A stretch of 64,000 nucleotides of DNA, taken from NCBI RefSeq assembly GCF_000383595.1, contig NZ_KB911581.1, forward strand, positions 6,469,519 through 6,533,518, in the 5' to 3' direction. The translations under genes were made by a program, and so were the position numbers. The notes beneath the pieces were generated by a model. That model did not search any database. It had not been told where the DNA came from and saw only the letters and a program-made list of their open reading frames with translations. Source of the stretch: Streptomyces bottropensis ATCC 25435 (GTDB lineage: Bacteria; Actinomycetota; Actinomycetes; Streptomycetales; Streptomycetaceae). Shown here piece by piece: positions 47,771 to 55,573 of this stretch. Position 1 is the stretch's first letter. Each line of letters starts with the position of its first letter.

Positions 47771-48151
47771 TCAGGAGTCGAAGCGTGCCTCTTCCAGGTA
47801 CTGCGGGTTGGGGTCGAGGGCCGCGGCGAGCCGGAAGTGACGCTTGGCCTCGTCGTCTCGGGACTGGCGCTGATAGGTGCGGGCAAGGGCGAAGTGCGCG
47901 AACGCGTTGTCCGGCTCGCGCTCCAGGACGATGGTGAACTCCAGCTCGGCGGGCCGCAGTTGGGCCGCCGCGAAGAAGGCGCGGGCGCGCAGCAGCCGGG
48001 CCGCCGTGTTCTCGGGGTGCTCGGCTATGACTTTGTCGAGCAGCTTGACCGCACCCCGCGGATCGCGCGCGGCGAGCAGATGCTCGGCGGCGCGGAAGTC
48101 GATGACGTGCGTCTCCGGGGTACGTCCGGTGGAACCGCTGGTCTCGGGCAC
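47771..48151 (-). CDS. Tetratricopeptide repeat protein
   Basis: 126 residues from GTG 48151 (AAGGA upstream). About three TPR units: FRAAEHLLAARDPRGAVKLLDKVIAEHPEN, AARLLRARAFFAAAQLRPAELEFTIVLEREPDN and AFAHFALARTYQRQSRDDEAKRHFRLAAALDPN (each typical of the 34-residue pattern, quoted in parts). It should be a small protein-protein adaptor. It sits directly downstream of coaE on the same strand with about 50 bases between, an arrangement I recall in other Streptomyces. Confidence 0.9.
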   Translation of the reverse strand: MPETSGSTGRTPETHVIDFRAAEHLLAARDPRGAVKLLDKVIAEHPENTAARLLRARAFFAAAQLRPAELEFTIVLEREPDNAFAHFALARTYQRQSRDDEAKRHFRLAAALDPNPQYLEEARFDS

Positions 48152-48200
48152 GGCTGAGTCCTTCCCTTGCTGCGTGGGTTCAACGCGCCCACGGACCCGG

Positions 48201-48830
48201 CTATTCCAGTGTGTGTTCGGATCGTTGCCGGGCCGTGTGGGCCCGCCGGGTGAGATCCGCCCAGACCTCCCGCACCCGCTGCCGGAGGTCCTCCAGCGGT
48301 ACGTCGTTGTCGATGACGATGTCCGCGATCTCCAGACGCTTCTCGCGGGTGGCCTGGGCGGCCATGCGCGCGCGTGCGTCCTCCTCCGTCATGCCGCGCA
48401 GGCGCAGCAGACGGTCGAGCTGGGTCTCGGGGGCCACGTCCACGACGACGACCAGGTCGTACAGCGGGGCGAGGCCGTTCTCGGTGAGCAGGGGGACGTC
48501 GTGGACGACGACGGAGTCCTCGGCGGCGGACTCCTCCAGCTCTCTGGAGCGGGCGCCCACCAGGGGGTGCACGATCGCGTTCAGCGCGGCGAGCTTCTCG
48601 GGGTCGGCGAAGACGAGGGAGCCCAGCCTGGGCCGGTCGAGGCCGCCGTCCGGCGCGAGCACGCCCTCGCCGAAGGTCTCGACGACCGCCGCGAGTCCGG
48701 CGGTGCCCGGGGCGACGACCTCGCGCGCGATGCGGTCCGCGTCGATCAGCACGGCGCCGTGCTCCACGAGCAGCCGCGACACCTCGCTCTTGCCGGCGCC
48801 GATACCGCCGGTGAGACCCACTTTCAGCAT
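48201..48830 (-). CDS. coaE: Dephospho-CoA kinase
   Basis: Last step of coenzyme A synthesis: phosphorylates the 3'-OH of dephospho-CoA. 209 residues. Walker A GGIGAGKS (8-15), then VLIDADRIAREVV with the catalytic Asp, HPLVGARSRE and VVHDVPLLTENGL, the CoA-binding region typical of the family. RMAAQATREKRLEIADIVIDND ends the lid region. Mycobacterial CoaE carries an extra domain; this one is the short form. TAAGCT ends 7 bases before the ATG, so a leaderless start is conceivable. The TPR gene follows downstream. Confidence 0.96.
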   Translation of the reverse strand: MLKVGLTGGIGAGKSEVSRLLVEHGAVLIDADRIAREVVAPGTAGLAAVVETFGEGVLAPDGGLDRPRLGSLVFADPEKLAALNAIVHPLVGARSRELEESAAEDSVVVHDVPLLTENGLAPLYDLVVVVDVAPETQLDRLLRLRGMTEEDARARMAAQATREKRLEIADIVIDNDVPLEDLRQRVREVWADLTRRAHTARQRSEHTLE

Positions 48831-48875
48831 GCCCGGCAGCTTAGGCCCTGCCGCGGCGGGCGGGCGGAGCGGGGC

Positions 48876-49814
48876 TCAGCCCTCGCCCTCCCGTTCGGCC
48901 AGGAACTTCTCGAACTCGCGCCCGATCTCGTCGGCGGAGGGGATGTCGACGGGCTCGGCGAGCATGTTGCCCCGTGTCTCGGCGCCCGCGGCCGCGTCGT
49001 ACTGGTGTTCCAGGCCCTGGACGAGGGCGACCAGTTCCTCGTCGCCCTCCCGGATCTGCCTGTCGATCTCCGTCTGCGTGCGGTGGGCCTCCGTGCGCAG
49101 GGCGTGGGCGACCGAGGGCAGCACCAGGCCGGTGGCGGCCGTGACGGCCTCCAGGACGGTCAGGGCCGCGTCCGGGTAGGGCGAGCGGGCGATGTAGTGC
49201 GGTACGTGCGCGGCGACACCCAGCACGTCGTGCCCGGCCTCCATGAGGCGGTACTCGACGAGGGCCTCGGCGCTGCCGGGCACCTGGGCCTCCTCGAAGG
49301 GGCTGCGGTGGCCGGGGACCAGCTCCGCCCGGTTGCCGTGCGGGGTGAGGCCGACCGGGCGGGTGTGCGGCACGCCCATGGGGATGCCGTGGAAGTTCAC
49401 CGAGAGGCGTACGCCGAGGCGCTCCACGATCTGCTGGACGGCGGCCGCGAAACGCTCCCACTCCACGTCGGGCTCGGGCCCGGACAGCAGCAGGAAGGGG
49501 GCCCCGGTGGCGTCCTGGACGAGCCGCACCTCCAGGGCGGGCTCCTCGTACTCGGTCCAGCGGTCGCGCTTGAACGTCAGCAGCGGGCGGCGGGCCCGGT
49601 AGTCCACGAGCCGGTCGTGGTCGAAGCGCGCCACCACCTGGTGAGGAGCCGAGCCGAGGAGCCGTTCGACGATCTGGTCGCCCGTCTCACCCGCGTCGAT
49701 ATATCCGTCGAAGTGGTAGAGCATGACGAGTCCCGCCGATTCCTGGGCGAGTGCCATGTCGACGACGGCCAGGCCCTTCGGCTCCCATGCGTACAAATCC
49801 TGCGGATCAAGCAC
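48876..49814 (-). CDS. PAC2 family protein (proteasome assembly chaperone-like)
   Basis: 312 residues from GTG 49814 with GGAGGAG 8 bases upstream. The fold is purine nucleoside phosphorylase-like; marks are LVMLYHFDGYIDAGETGDQIVERLL, VARFDHDRLVDYRARRP, PDVEWERFAAAVQQIVERLG, HGIPMGVPHTRPVGLTPHGN and VPHYIARSPYPDAALTVLEAV (in parts). Actinobacteria have 20S proteasomes, so a chaperone role like archaeal PbaA/PbaB or eukaryotic PAC2 is attractive but unproven for this branch. It precedes coaE on the same strand, 45 bases apart. Confidence 0.88.
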   Translation of the reverse strand: MLDPQDLYAWEPKGLAVVDMALAQESAGLVMLYHFDGYIDAGETGDQIVERLLGSAPHQVVARFDHDRLVDYRARRPLLTFKRDRWTEYEEPALEVRLVQDATGAPFLLLSGPEPDVEWERFAAAVQQIVERLGVRLSVNFHGIPMGVPHTRPVGLTPHGNRAELVPGHRSPFEEAQVPGSAEALVEYRLMEAGHDVLGVAAHVPHYIARSPYPDAALTVLEAVTAATGLVLPSVAHALRTEAHRTQTEIDRQIREGDEELVALVQGLEHQYDAAAGAETRGNMLAEPVDIPSADEIGREFEKFLAEREGEG

Positions 49815-50083
49815 TGTGACCGCTCCTCCTCGTGTTCCTACTCCCCAACGCGGATCGGTGGCGGGGCATTCCCGCCGACCGTTCCACGTGTGCGGGGCGC
49901 GCCGCCACGGCCGTGGCACGCGCGCGTGGAGCACCCTCACGCCCGCGCCCCGGAGTTGAGCATCCGCGCCATGCCCCGGCAACGGGGCTCGCTCCCCGGC
50001 CGTCGGCTCCGCGTCCCGGGCACCCGTCGCGGTGTCGGGGCGGGCAACTCCCGGACGGGGCGGCGCACATACACCCCCGGACG
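49815..50083. other. Intergenic region behind rpsA
   Basis: No gene is supported. The region contains the ribosome binding site of the PAC2 gene, one CACGCGCGCGTGGAG palindrome (49917-49931), and many short G+C hairpins. No promoter for PAC2 could be named. Confidence 0.4.
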
Positions 50084-50123
50084 CACCTCGGGCCCGCATC
50101 CTGGTGGATGCGGGCCCGAGGTG
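50084..50123 (-). terminator. rpsA terminator
   Basis: A perfect 18-bp stem (CACCTCGGGCCCGCATCC at 50084-50101 with 50106-50123) closed by a 4-base loop, starting 28 bases beyond the rpsA stop. There is no T run on the minus strand, typical for Streptomyces. Confidence 0.9.
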
Positions 50124-50151
50124 TTATCGGCTAGTGCTCAGCCGTCCGCGT

Positions 50152-51648
50152 TCAGCTCTGGCCTCCGGCCAGCTTCTCGCGCAGGGCGGCCAGGGCCTCG
50201 TCCGAAGCGAGGGCACCGGAGGTGTCCGCACCCTCGGAGGAGTACGAGCCACCACCCGCGGCCGGAGCCGCACCCGCGGTGTCGCCGCCCTCGGCGGCAG
50301 CGGCCTCGTCGGCCTCGCGGGACTTGATGACCTGGGCCTGGTGCTGCTCGAAGCGCTGCTGCGCCTCGGCGTACTGGCCCTCCCACACCTCACGCTGGGA
50401 CTCGAAGCCCTCGAGCCAGTCGTTGGTCTCGGGGTCGAAGCCCTCGGGGTAGATGTAGTTGCCCTGGTCGTCGTACGACGCGGCCATGCCGTAGAGCGTC
50501 GGGTCGAACTCGACCGAGGCCGGGTCGGAGCCGAAGGACTCGTTGGCCTGCTTCAGCGAGAGGCTGATGCGACGGCGCTCGAGGTCGATGTCGATGACCT
50601 TGACGAAGATCTCGTCGTTGACCTGGACGACCTGCTCCGGGATCTCCACGTGGCGCTCGGCCAGCTCGGAGATGTGGACCAGACCCTCGATGCCCTCGTC
50701 CACGCGGACGAACGCACCGAACGGAACCAGCTTCGTGACCTTGCCGGGCACGACCTGGCCGATCTGGTGGGTGCGGGCGAACTGCTGCCACGGGTCTTCC
50801 TGGGTCGCCTTCAGCGACAGGGAGACGCGCTCGCGGTCCATGTCGACGTCGAGGACCTCGACCGTGACCTCCTGGCCGACCTCGACGACCTCGGAGGGGT
50901 GGTCGATGTGCTTCCAGGACAGCTCGGAGACGTGGACCAGACCGTCGACGCCACCCAGGTCCACGAAGGCACCGAAGTTGACGATCGAGGAGACCACGCC
51001 GGAGCGGACCTGACCCTTCTGGAGGGTCGTGAGGAACGTCTGACGGACCTCGGACTGGGTCTGCTCCAGCCAGGCACGGCGGGACAGGACCACGTTGTTG
51101 CGGTTCTTGTCCAGCTCGATGATCTTCGCCTCGAGCTCCTTGCCCACGTAGGGCTGGAGGTCGCGGACACGGCGCATCTCGACGAGGGAGGCCGGCAGGA
51201 AGCCACGGAGGCCGATGTCGAGGATGAGACCACCCTTGACGACCTCGATGACGGTGCCGGTGACGATGCCGTCCTCTTCCTTGATCTTCTCGATGGTGCC
51301 CCAGGCGCGCTCGTACTGGGCGCGCTTCTTCGAGAGGATCAGGCGGCCTTCCTTGTCCTCCTTCTGGAGAACAAGGGCTTCGATCTCGTCGCCGACCTTG
51401 ACGACCTCGTTCGGGTCGACGTCGTGCTTGATCGAGAGCTCGCGGCTCGGGATGACACCTTCGGTCTTGTAACCGATGTCGAGCAGGACCTCGTCCCGGT
51501 CGACCTTCACGATGACGCCGTCGACGATGTCGCCGTCGTTGAAGTACTTGATCGTCTCGTCGATCGCGGCGAGGAAGGCTTCCTCGTTACCGATGTCGTT
51601 GACCGCTACCTGCGGGGTGGTAGAGGTGGTCTCGGTGCTGCTCGTCAT
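50152..51648 (-). CDS. rpsA: 30S ribosomal protein S1
   Basis: 498 residues. Four S1 domains: GDIVDGVIVKVDRDEVLLDIGYKTEGVIPSREL, DGIVTGTVIEVVKGGLILDIG, GQVRSGVVSSIVNFGAFVDLGGVDGLVHVSELSWKH, and GQVVPGKVTKLVPFGAFVRVDEGIEGLVHISELAERH (quoted in parts). The tail is acidic/Ala-rich with a long unstructured end (GGDTAGAAPAAGGGSYSSEG). S1 guides mRNA to the 30S subunit; actinobacterial S1 has four domains rather than six. The first domain is a divergent form. A strong promoter lies about 200 bases upstream and a perfect hairpin terminates it, so the gene forms its own transcription unit. Confidence 0.98.
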   Translation of the reverse strand: MTSSTETTSTTPQVAVNDIGNEEAFLAAIDETIKYFNDGDIVDGVIVKVDRDEVLLDIGYKTEGVIPSRELSIKHDVDPNEVVKVGDEIEALVLQKEDKEGRLILSKKRAQYERAWGTIEKIKEEDGIVTGTVIEVVKGGLILDIGLRGFLPASLVEMRRVRDLQPYVGKELEAKIIELDKNRNNVVLSRRAWLEQTQSEVRQTFLTTLQKGQVRSGVVSSIVNFGAFVDLGGVDGLVHVSELSWKHIDHPSEVVEVGQEVTVEVLDVDMDRERVSLSLKATQEDPWQQFARTHQIGQVVPGKVTKLVPFGAFVRVDEGIEGLVHISELAERHVEIPEQVVQVNDEIFVKVIDIDLERRRISLSLKQANESFGSDPASVEFDPTLYGMAASYDDQGNYIYPEGFDPETNDWLEGFESQREVWEGQYAEAQQRFEQHQAQVIKSREADEAAAAEGGDTAGAAPAAGGGSYSSEGADTSGALASDEALAALREKLAGGQS

Positions 51649-51838
51649 GTGGGAAAGGGCTCCGGTACGGACAGTGAGTCGTAGGTACTGCTACGCCGGG
51701 AGCCCGTATCGCTCTGAAGAAGCCGGACAGCCTAGGAAGCGCCACTTGAGAAATCCGGTGGCGCCTCGACAACCGAGGGGACATACGACAGATGCGAGCG
51801 CAGCCTGCTACGTCTGAGGTGCGCAGGCCCGCAGCGCA
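51649..51838 (-). other. Long rpsA 5' leader
   Basis: From the predicted start near 51838 to the ATG at 51648 the leader is about 190 bases. It contains short inverted repeats but no recognised ribosomal-protein leader motif; autoregulation by S1 is known in other bacteria and could act here. No gene is seen on the plus strand. Confidence 0.4.
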
Positions 51839-51844
51839 ACTTGT

Positions 51845-51873
51845 AGCATACGGGGGCAGCCAGGCAGGGTCAA
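51845..51873 (-). promoter_or_regulatory. Vegetative promoter of rpsA
   Basis: On the minus strand TTGACC (51873-51868), a 17-base spacer and TATGCT (51850-51845): the best HrdB-type promoter seen in this window. Confidence 0.8.
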
Positions 51874-51963
51874 TGCGCGAAGGCGCACACCCGGGGCGGA
51901 ACGCCGCATACCCGGCACAAAACCTGTCCCGTGAGGCCACGCGGGCCATGGCAGACCCCATTC

Positions 51964-52890
51964 GTGACACCACCGGGGCGGGTCGCGCCACGCGGGTTAC
52001 GGAAGAGTACGACGAGGGAGCCGATCATCCAAGAGCCTGAAGTCCACGAGCCCGACGAGGTACGCGGGGCCCACGGGGCCCACGGCGCGCCGGAGGCCGA
52101 CGAAGCGGAGGCCACCCGGCGCGAGGCCGGTGCGACGGAGAGTTCCCGGGCCAACCGGGGCTGGTGGGACCGCAACGCCGACGAGTACCAGATCGAGCAC
52201 GGCACCTTCCTCGGCGACGACCGTTTCGTGTGGGGTCCGGAAGGGCTCGACGAGGTGGAGGCGGAGCTGCTGGGACCGTCCGAGGAGCTGAAGGGCAAGG
52301 ACGTCCTGGAGATCGGGGCCGGCGCCGCGCAGTGCGCGCGCTGGCTGGCCGCCCAGGGCGCCCGTCCGGTGGCCCTGGACATCTCCCACCGCCAGCTCCA
52401 GCACGCCCTGCGCATCGGCGGATCGTTCCCGCTGGTGTGCGCCGACGCCGGCGACCTGCCCTTCGCGGACGGCTCCTTCGACCTGGCGTGCTCGGCGTAC
52501 GGGGCGCTGCCCTTCGTCGCGGACCCCGTGCGGGTGCTGCGGGAGGTCCGTCGCGTCCTGCGTCCCGGCGGCCGTTTCGTCTTCTCGGTGACCCATCCGA
52601 TCCGCTGGGCGTTCCCCGACGAGCCCGGCCCGGAGGGCCTGTCCGTCTCCGGCTCCTACTTCGACCGCACTCCGTACGTGGAACAGGACGAGGAGGGCCG
52701 GGCCGTGTACGTCGAGCACCACCGCACGATCGGCGACCGCGTCCGGGACGTCGTGGCGGCGGACTTCCGGCTGGTGGACCTCGTCGAGCCGCAGTGGCCC
52801 GCCTGGAACACCTCCGAGTGGGGCGGCTGGTCCCCGCTGCGCGGCAACCTGATCCCGGGGTCGGCGATCTTCGTGTGCGAGCGGGACTGA
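51964..52890 (+). CDS. Class I SAM-dependent methyltransferase (start uncertain)
   Basis: The reading frame from GTG 51964 gives 308 residues, but the conserved protein appears to begin much later, near IIQEPEVHEPDE (52023 on). There GAGGGAG stands before ATC codons and no ATG, GTG or TTG is present, so either an ATC start or a longer N terminus is used. The core is ESSRANRGWWDRNADEYQ, VLEIGAGAAQCARWLAAQGARPVALDISHRQL (in parts), GSFDLACSAYGALPFVADPVRVL, LRPGGRFVFSVTHPIRWAFPD and a long C-terminal sheet. Methyltransf_11 type; substrate unknown. A bulged hairpin follows the stop. Confidence 0.8.
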   Translation: MTPPGRVAPRGLRKSTTREPIIQEPEVHEPDEVRGAHGAHGAPEADEAEATRREAGATESSRANRGWWDRNADEYQIEHGTFLGDDRFVWGPEGLDEVEAELLGPSEELKGKDVLEIGAGAAQCARWLAAQGARPVALDISHRQLQHALRIGGSFPLVCADAGDLPFADGSFDLACSAYGALPFVADPVRVLREVRRVLRPGGRFVFSVTHPIRWAFPDEPGPEGLSVSGSYFDRTPYVEQDEEGRAVYVEHHRTIGDRVRDVVAADFRLVDLVEPQWPAWNTSEWGGWSPLRGNLIPGSAIFVCERD

Positions 52891-52919
52891 GCGGGAGCGG
52901 GTCCGGCGGGTTCCGCGTA

Positions 52920-52950
52920 CCTCTTCCCGCGCGTGCGAGCGGGAAAGAGG
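52920..52950 (+). terminator. Hairpin after the methyltransferase gene
   Basis: CCTCTTCCCGC (52920-52930) pairs with GCGGGAAAGAGG (52939-52950) with one bulged base and an 8-base loop, 30 bases beyond the stop. Confidence 0.6.
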
Positions 52951-52996
52951 CACGCGCGCGTGGAGGGCGTCTCCGGGGGCGTACGACACTGGGGGC

Positions 52997-55573
52997 GTGA
53001 TCCGTTACGACGCCCTGGACGCACTGCCCGTGCGCACCGCCCTGCCCGCGCTGGACGACGCTCTGGAGGGGCACGGCGCGGCCGTCCTCGTCGCGCCGCC
53101 CGGGACCGGCAAGACGACGCTGGTGCCCCTGGCCCTGGCGGGGCTGCTGGACGGCGGCCCGGTACGGCGGGTGGTCGTCGCCGAGCCGCGGCGGATCGCG
53201 GCGCGGGCGGCGGCGCGGCGGATGGCGTGGCTGCTGGGCGAGAAGGTCGGCGCGAGCGTCGGCTACACCGTGCGCGGCGAGCGGGTCGTCGGGCCACGCG
53301 CGCGCGTGGAGGTCGTCACGACGGGTGTCCTGCTGCAACGGCTGCAGCGGGACCAGGAGCTGCCGGGCGTGGACGTCGTGGTGCTCGACGAGTGCCATGA
53401 GCGGCATCTGGACGCGGACACGGCGGCGGCGTTCCTGCTGGACGTGCGCGAGGCGCTGCGGCCCGGGCTGCGGCTGGTGGCCGCGTCGGCGACGACGGAC
53501 GCGCAGGGCTGGGCACGGCTGCTGGGCGGGGCGCCGGTGGTCGCGGCGCAGGGCGTCTCGTACCCGGTCGAGGTGGTGTGGGCGCCGCCGCCGCGTCCGG
53601 TGCGGCCGCCGCACGGGATGCGGGTGGACCCGGCGGCGCTGACGCATGTGGCGTCGGTGGTGCGGCGGGCGCTGGCCGAGCGGGCGGGGGACGTGCTCTG
53701 TTTCCTGCCGGGGGTGGGTGAGATCGCGCGGGTCGCCGGGCAGTTGGCGGGTCTCGGTGACGTGGAGGTGCTCCAGGTGCACGGGCGGGCGCCGGCGGCC
53801 GTGCAGGACGCGGTGCTGACGGGCGGGGAGGGGCGCCGGGTGGTCCTCGCGACCTCGGTGGCCGAGTCCTCGCTGACGGTGCCCGGGGTGCGGGTGGTCG
53901 TCGACTCCGGGCTCGCGCGGGAGCCGCGTGTCGACCACGCGCGCGGGATCGGCACGCTGACGACGGTGCGGGCCTCGCGGGCGGCCGGACGACAGCGGGC
54001 CGGACGGGCCGGGCGTGAGGCCCCCGGCGCGGTCTACCGGTGCTGGACCGAGGCCGAGGACGGCCGCCTGCCGGGTTTCCCGTCGCCGGAGATCAAGGTG
54101 GCCGACCTGACCGCGTTCGCCCTCCAGGCGGCCTGCTGGGGCGATCCGGACGCCTCCGGGCTCGCGCTCCTGGACCCGCCTCCGAGCGGGGCGATGGCGG
54201 CTGCCCGCGACGTCCTCTCCGCGATCGGCGCGGTCTCCCCCACCGGGCACGCCACGGACCGGGGCGCACGCATGGCCCGGCTCGGCCTGCACCCCCGGCT
54301 GGCCCGTGCGCTCCTGGACGCGACGCCGCTGGTGGGGGCGGAGCGGGCCGCCGAGGTCGTGGCGCTGCTGAGCGAGGAGCCCCCGCGGGAGTACGGCGAC
54401 GATCTCACCGCCGCGCTGCGGACCGCCCGGCGCGGGGGTGACGCCTACGCGGCGCGCTGGCGCACGGAGGTGCGGCGGCTGCGCACCGCGTCGAAGCCCG
54501 CGTCGAAGCCCGCGTCGAAGCCCGCGTCGAAGCCCGCGTCGAAGCCCGCGTCGAAGCCCGCGTCGAAGCGGGCGTCCGCGACGTGGGGCGCCGGTGCCGG
54601 GGAGGAACGGGGAGTGGGGGTCGTGGCGGCTCTGGCGTTTCCGGAACGGGTGGCGCGGGAGGACAGGGGCGGCTATCTGATGGTCTCCGGGACCCGGGCC
54701 GAGGTGGGCGAGGGGTCCGGGTTGCGCGGGGCGCCCTGGATCGCCGTGGCCGTCGCCGACCGGGCGGCGGGCGCGGGGCACGCGCGCGTGCGGCTCGGGG
54801 CGGCCGTCGACGAACAGATCGCCCGGGAGGCGGCCGGAAGTCTGTACGGCCGGGGCGAGGAGGTGGCATGGCGCGACGGGGACGTCGTCGCCCGGAAGGT
54901 GGAGCGGCTGGGGGCCGTGGAGCTGGCGGTGCGGCCGTTGCGGGAGGCGGCGCCCGGGCTCGTACGGGAGGCGTTGTTGGAGGGGCTGCGGGCCGAGGGG
55001 TTCGGGCTGCTGCGGTGGTCGCAGGACGGCACCCGGTTGCGGGAGCGGCTGGCCTTTCTGCACGGGCGGCTCGGCGCGCCCTGGCCGGATGTCTGCGACG
55101 ACGTCCTCCACGCGCGCGTGGAGGAGTGGCTGGAGCCCGAGCTGGGGCGGGCCCGGCGGCGGGCGGACCTCGGGCGGATCGACGCCGGGGAGGCGCTGAA
55201 GCGGTTGCTGCCGTGGGCCACGGGGGACGCGGTACGGCTGGAGGAGCTGGCGCCCGAGCGGATCGAGGTGCCGAGCGGGTCCCGGATCCGGGTCGACTAC
55301 GCGCGGCCCGAGCAGCCGGTGCTGGCGGTGAAGCTGCAGGAGATGTTCGGGCTGCGGGAGTCGCCCGTGCTGGCCGGGGTGCCCGTGCTGGTGCATCTGC
55401 TGTCCCCCGCCGGGCGGCCCGCCGCCGTCACCGCCGATCTCGCCTCCTTCTGGAAGGACGGGTACCGGGCCGTGCGGGCGGAGTTGCGGGGCCGCTATCC
55501 CAGACATCCGTGGCCGGAGGACCCGGCGACGGCCGAGCCCACCCGGTTCACCAACGCGCGGCTCAGGCGTTGA
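52997..55573 (+). CDS. hrpB: ATP-dependent helicase HrpB
   Basis: 858 residues from GTG 52997 (GGGGGC before it). DEAH/RHA-type helicase: Walker A APPGTGKTT, motif Ia AEPRRIAARAAARRMA, motif II DECH (in VVVLDECHERHLDADT), motif III ASATTDAQ, motif V/VI region VLATSVAESSLTVPGV and RAGRAGREAPGAVYRCW. The C-terminal HrpB-specific domain has RIRVDYARPEQPVLAVKLQEMFGL and RPAAVTADLASFWKDGYRAVRAELRGRYPRHPWPEDP (in parts). The substrate is probably RNA; the cellular role in bacteria is unclear. Between residues about 498 and 526 it carries SKPA repeats made by a perfect 12-bp tandem array. Confidence 0.93.
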   Translation: MIRYDALDALPVRTALPALDDALEGHGAAVLVAPPGTGKTTLVPLALAGLLDGGPVRRVVVAEPRRIAARAAARRMAWLLGEKVGASVGYTVRGERVVGPRARVEVVTTGVLLQRLQRDQELPGVDVVVLDECHERHLDADTAAAFLLDVREALRPGLRLVAASATTDAQGWARLLGGAPVVAAQGVSYPVEVVWAPPPRPVRPPHGMRVDPAALTHVASVVRRALAERAGDVLCFLPGVGEIARVAGQLAGLGDVEVLQVHGRAPAAVQDAVLTGGEGRRVVLATSVAESSLTVPGVRVVVDSGLAREPRVDHARGIGTLTTVRASRAAGRQRAGRAGREAPGAVYRCWTEAEDGRLPGFPSPEIKVADLTAFALQAACWGDPDASGLALLDPPPSGAMAAARDVLSAIGAVSPTGHATDRGARMARLGLHPRLARALLDATPLVGAERAAEVVALLSEEPPREYGDDLTAALRTARRGGDAYAARWRTEVRRLRTASKPASKPASKPASKPASKPASKPASKRASATWGAGAGEERGVGVVAALAFPERVAREDRGGYLMVSGTRAEVGEGSGLRGAPWIAVAVADRAAGAGHARVRLGAAVDEQIAREAAGSLYGRGEEVAWRDGDVVARKVERLGAVELAVRPLREAAPGLVREALLEGLRAEGFGLLRWSQDGTRLRERLAFLHGRLGAPWPDVCDDVLHARVEEWLEPELGRARRRADLGRIDAGEALKRLLPWATGDAVRLEELAPERIEVPSGSRIRVDYARPEQPVLAVKLQEMFGLRESPVLAGVPVLVHLLSPAGRPAAVTADLASFWKDGYRAVRAELRGRYPRHPWPEDPATAEPTRFTNARLRR
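54491..54574. repeat. 12-bp tandem array inside hrpB
   Basis: Six perfect copies of TCGAAGCCCGCG (54491-54562) followed by a seventh variant, TCGAAGCGGGCG. Being a multiple of three, changes in copy number add or remove four residues (SKPA) without breaking the frame. Confidence 0.93.
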
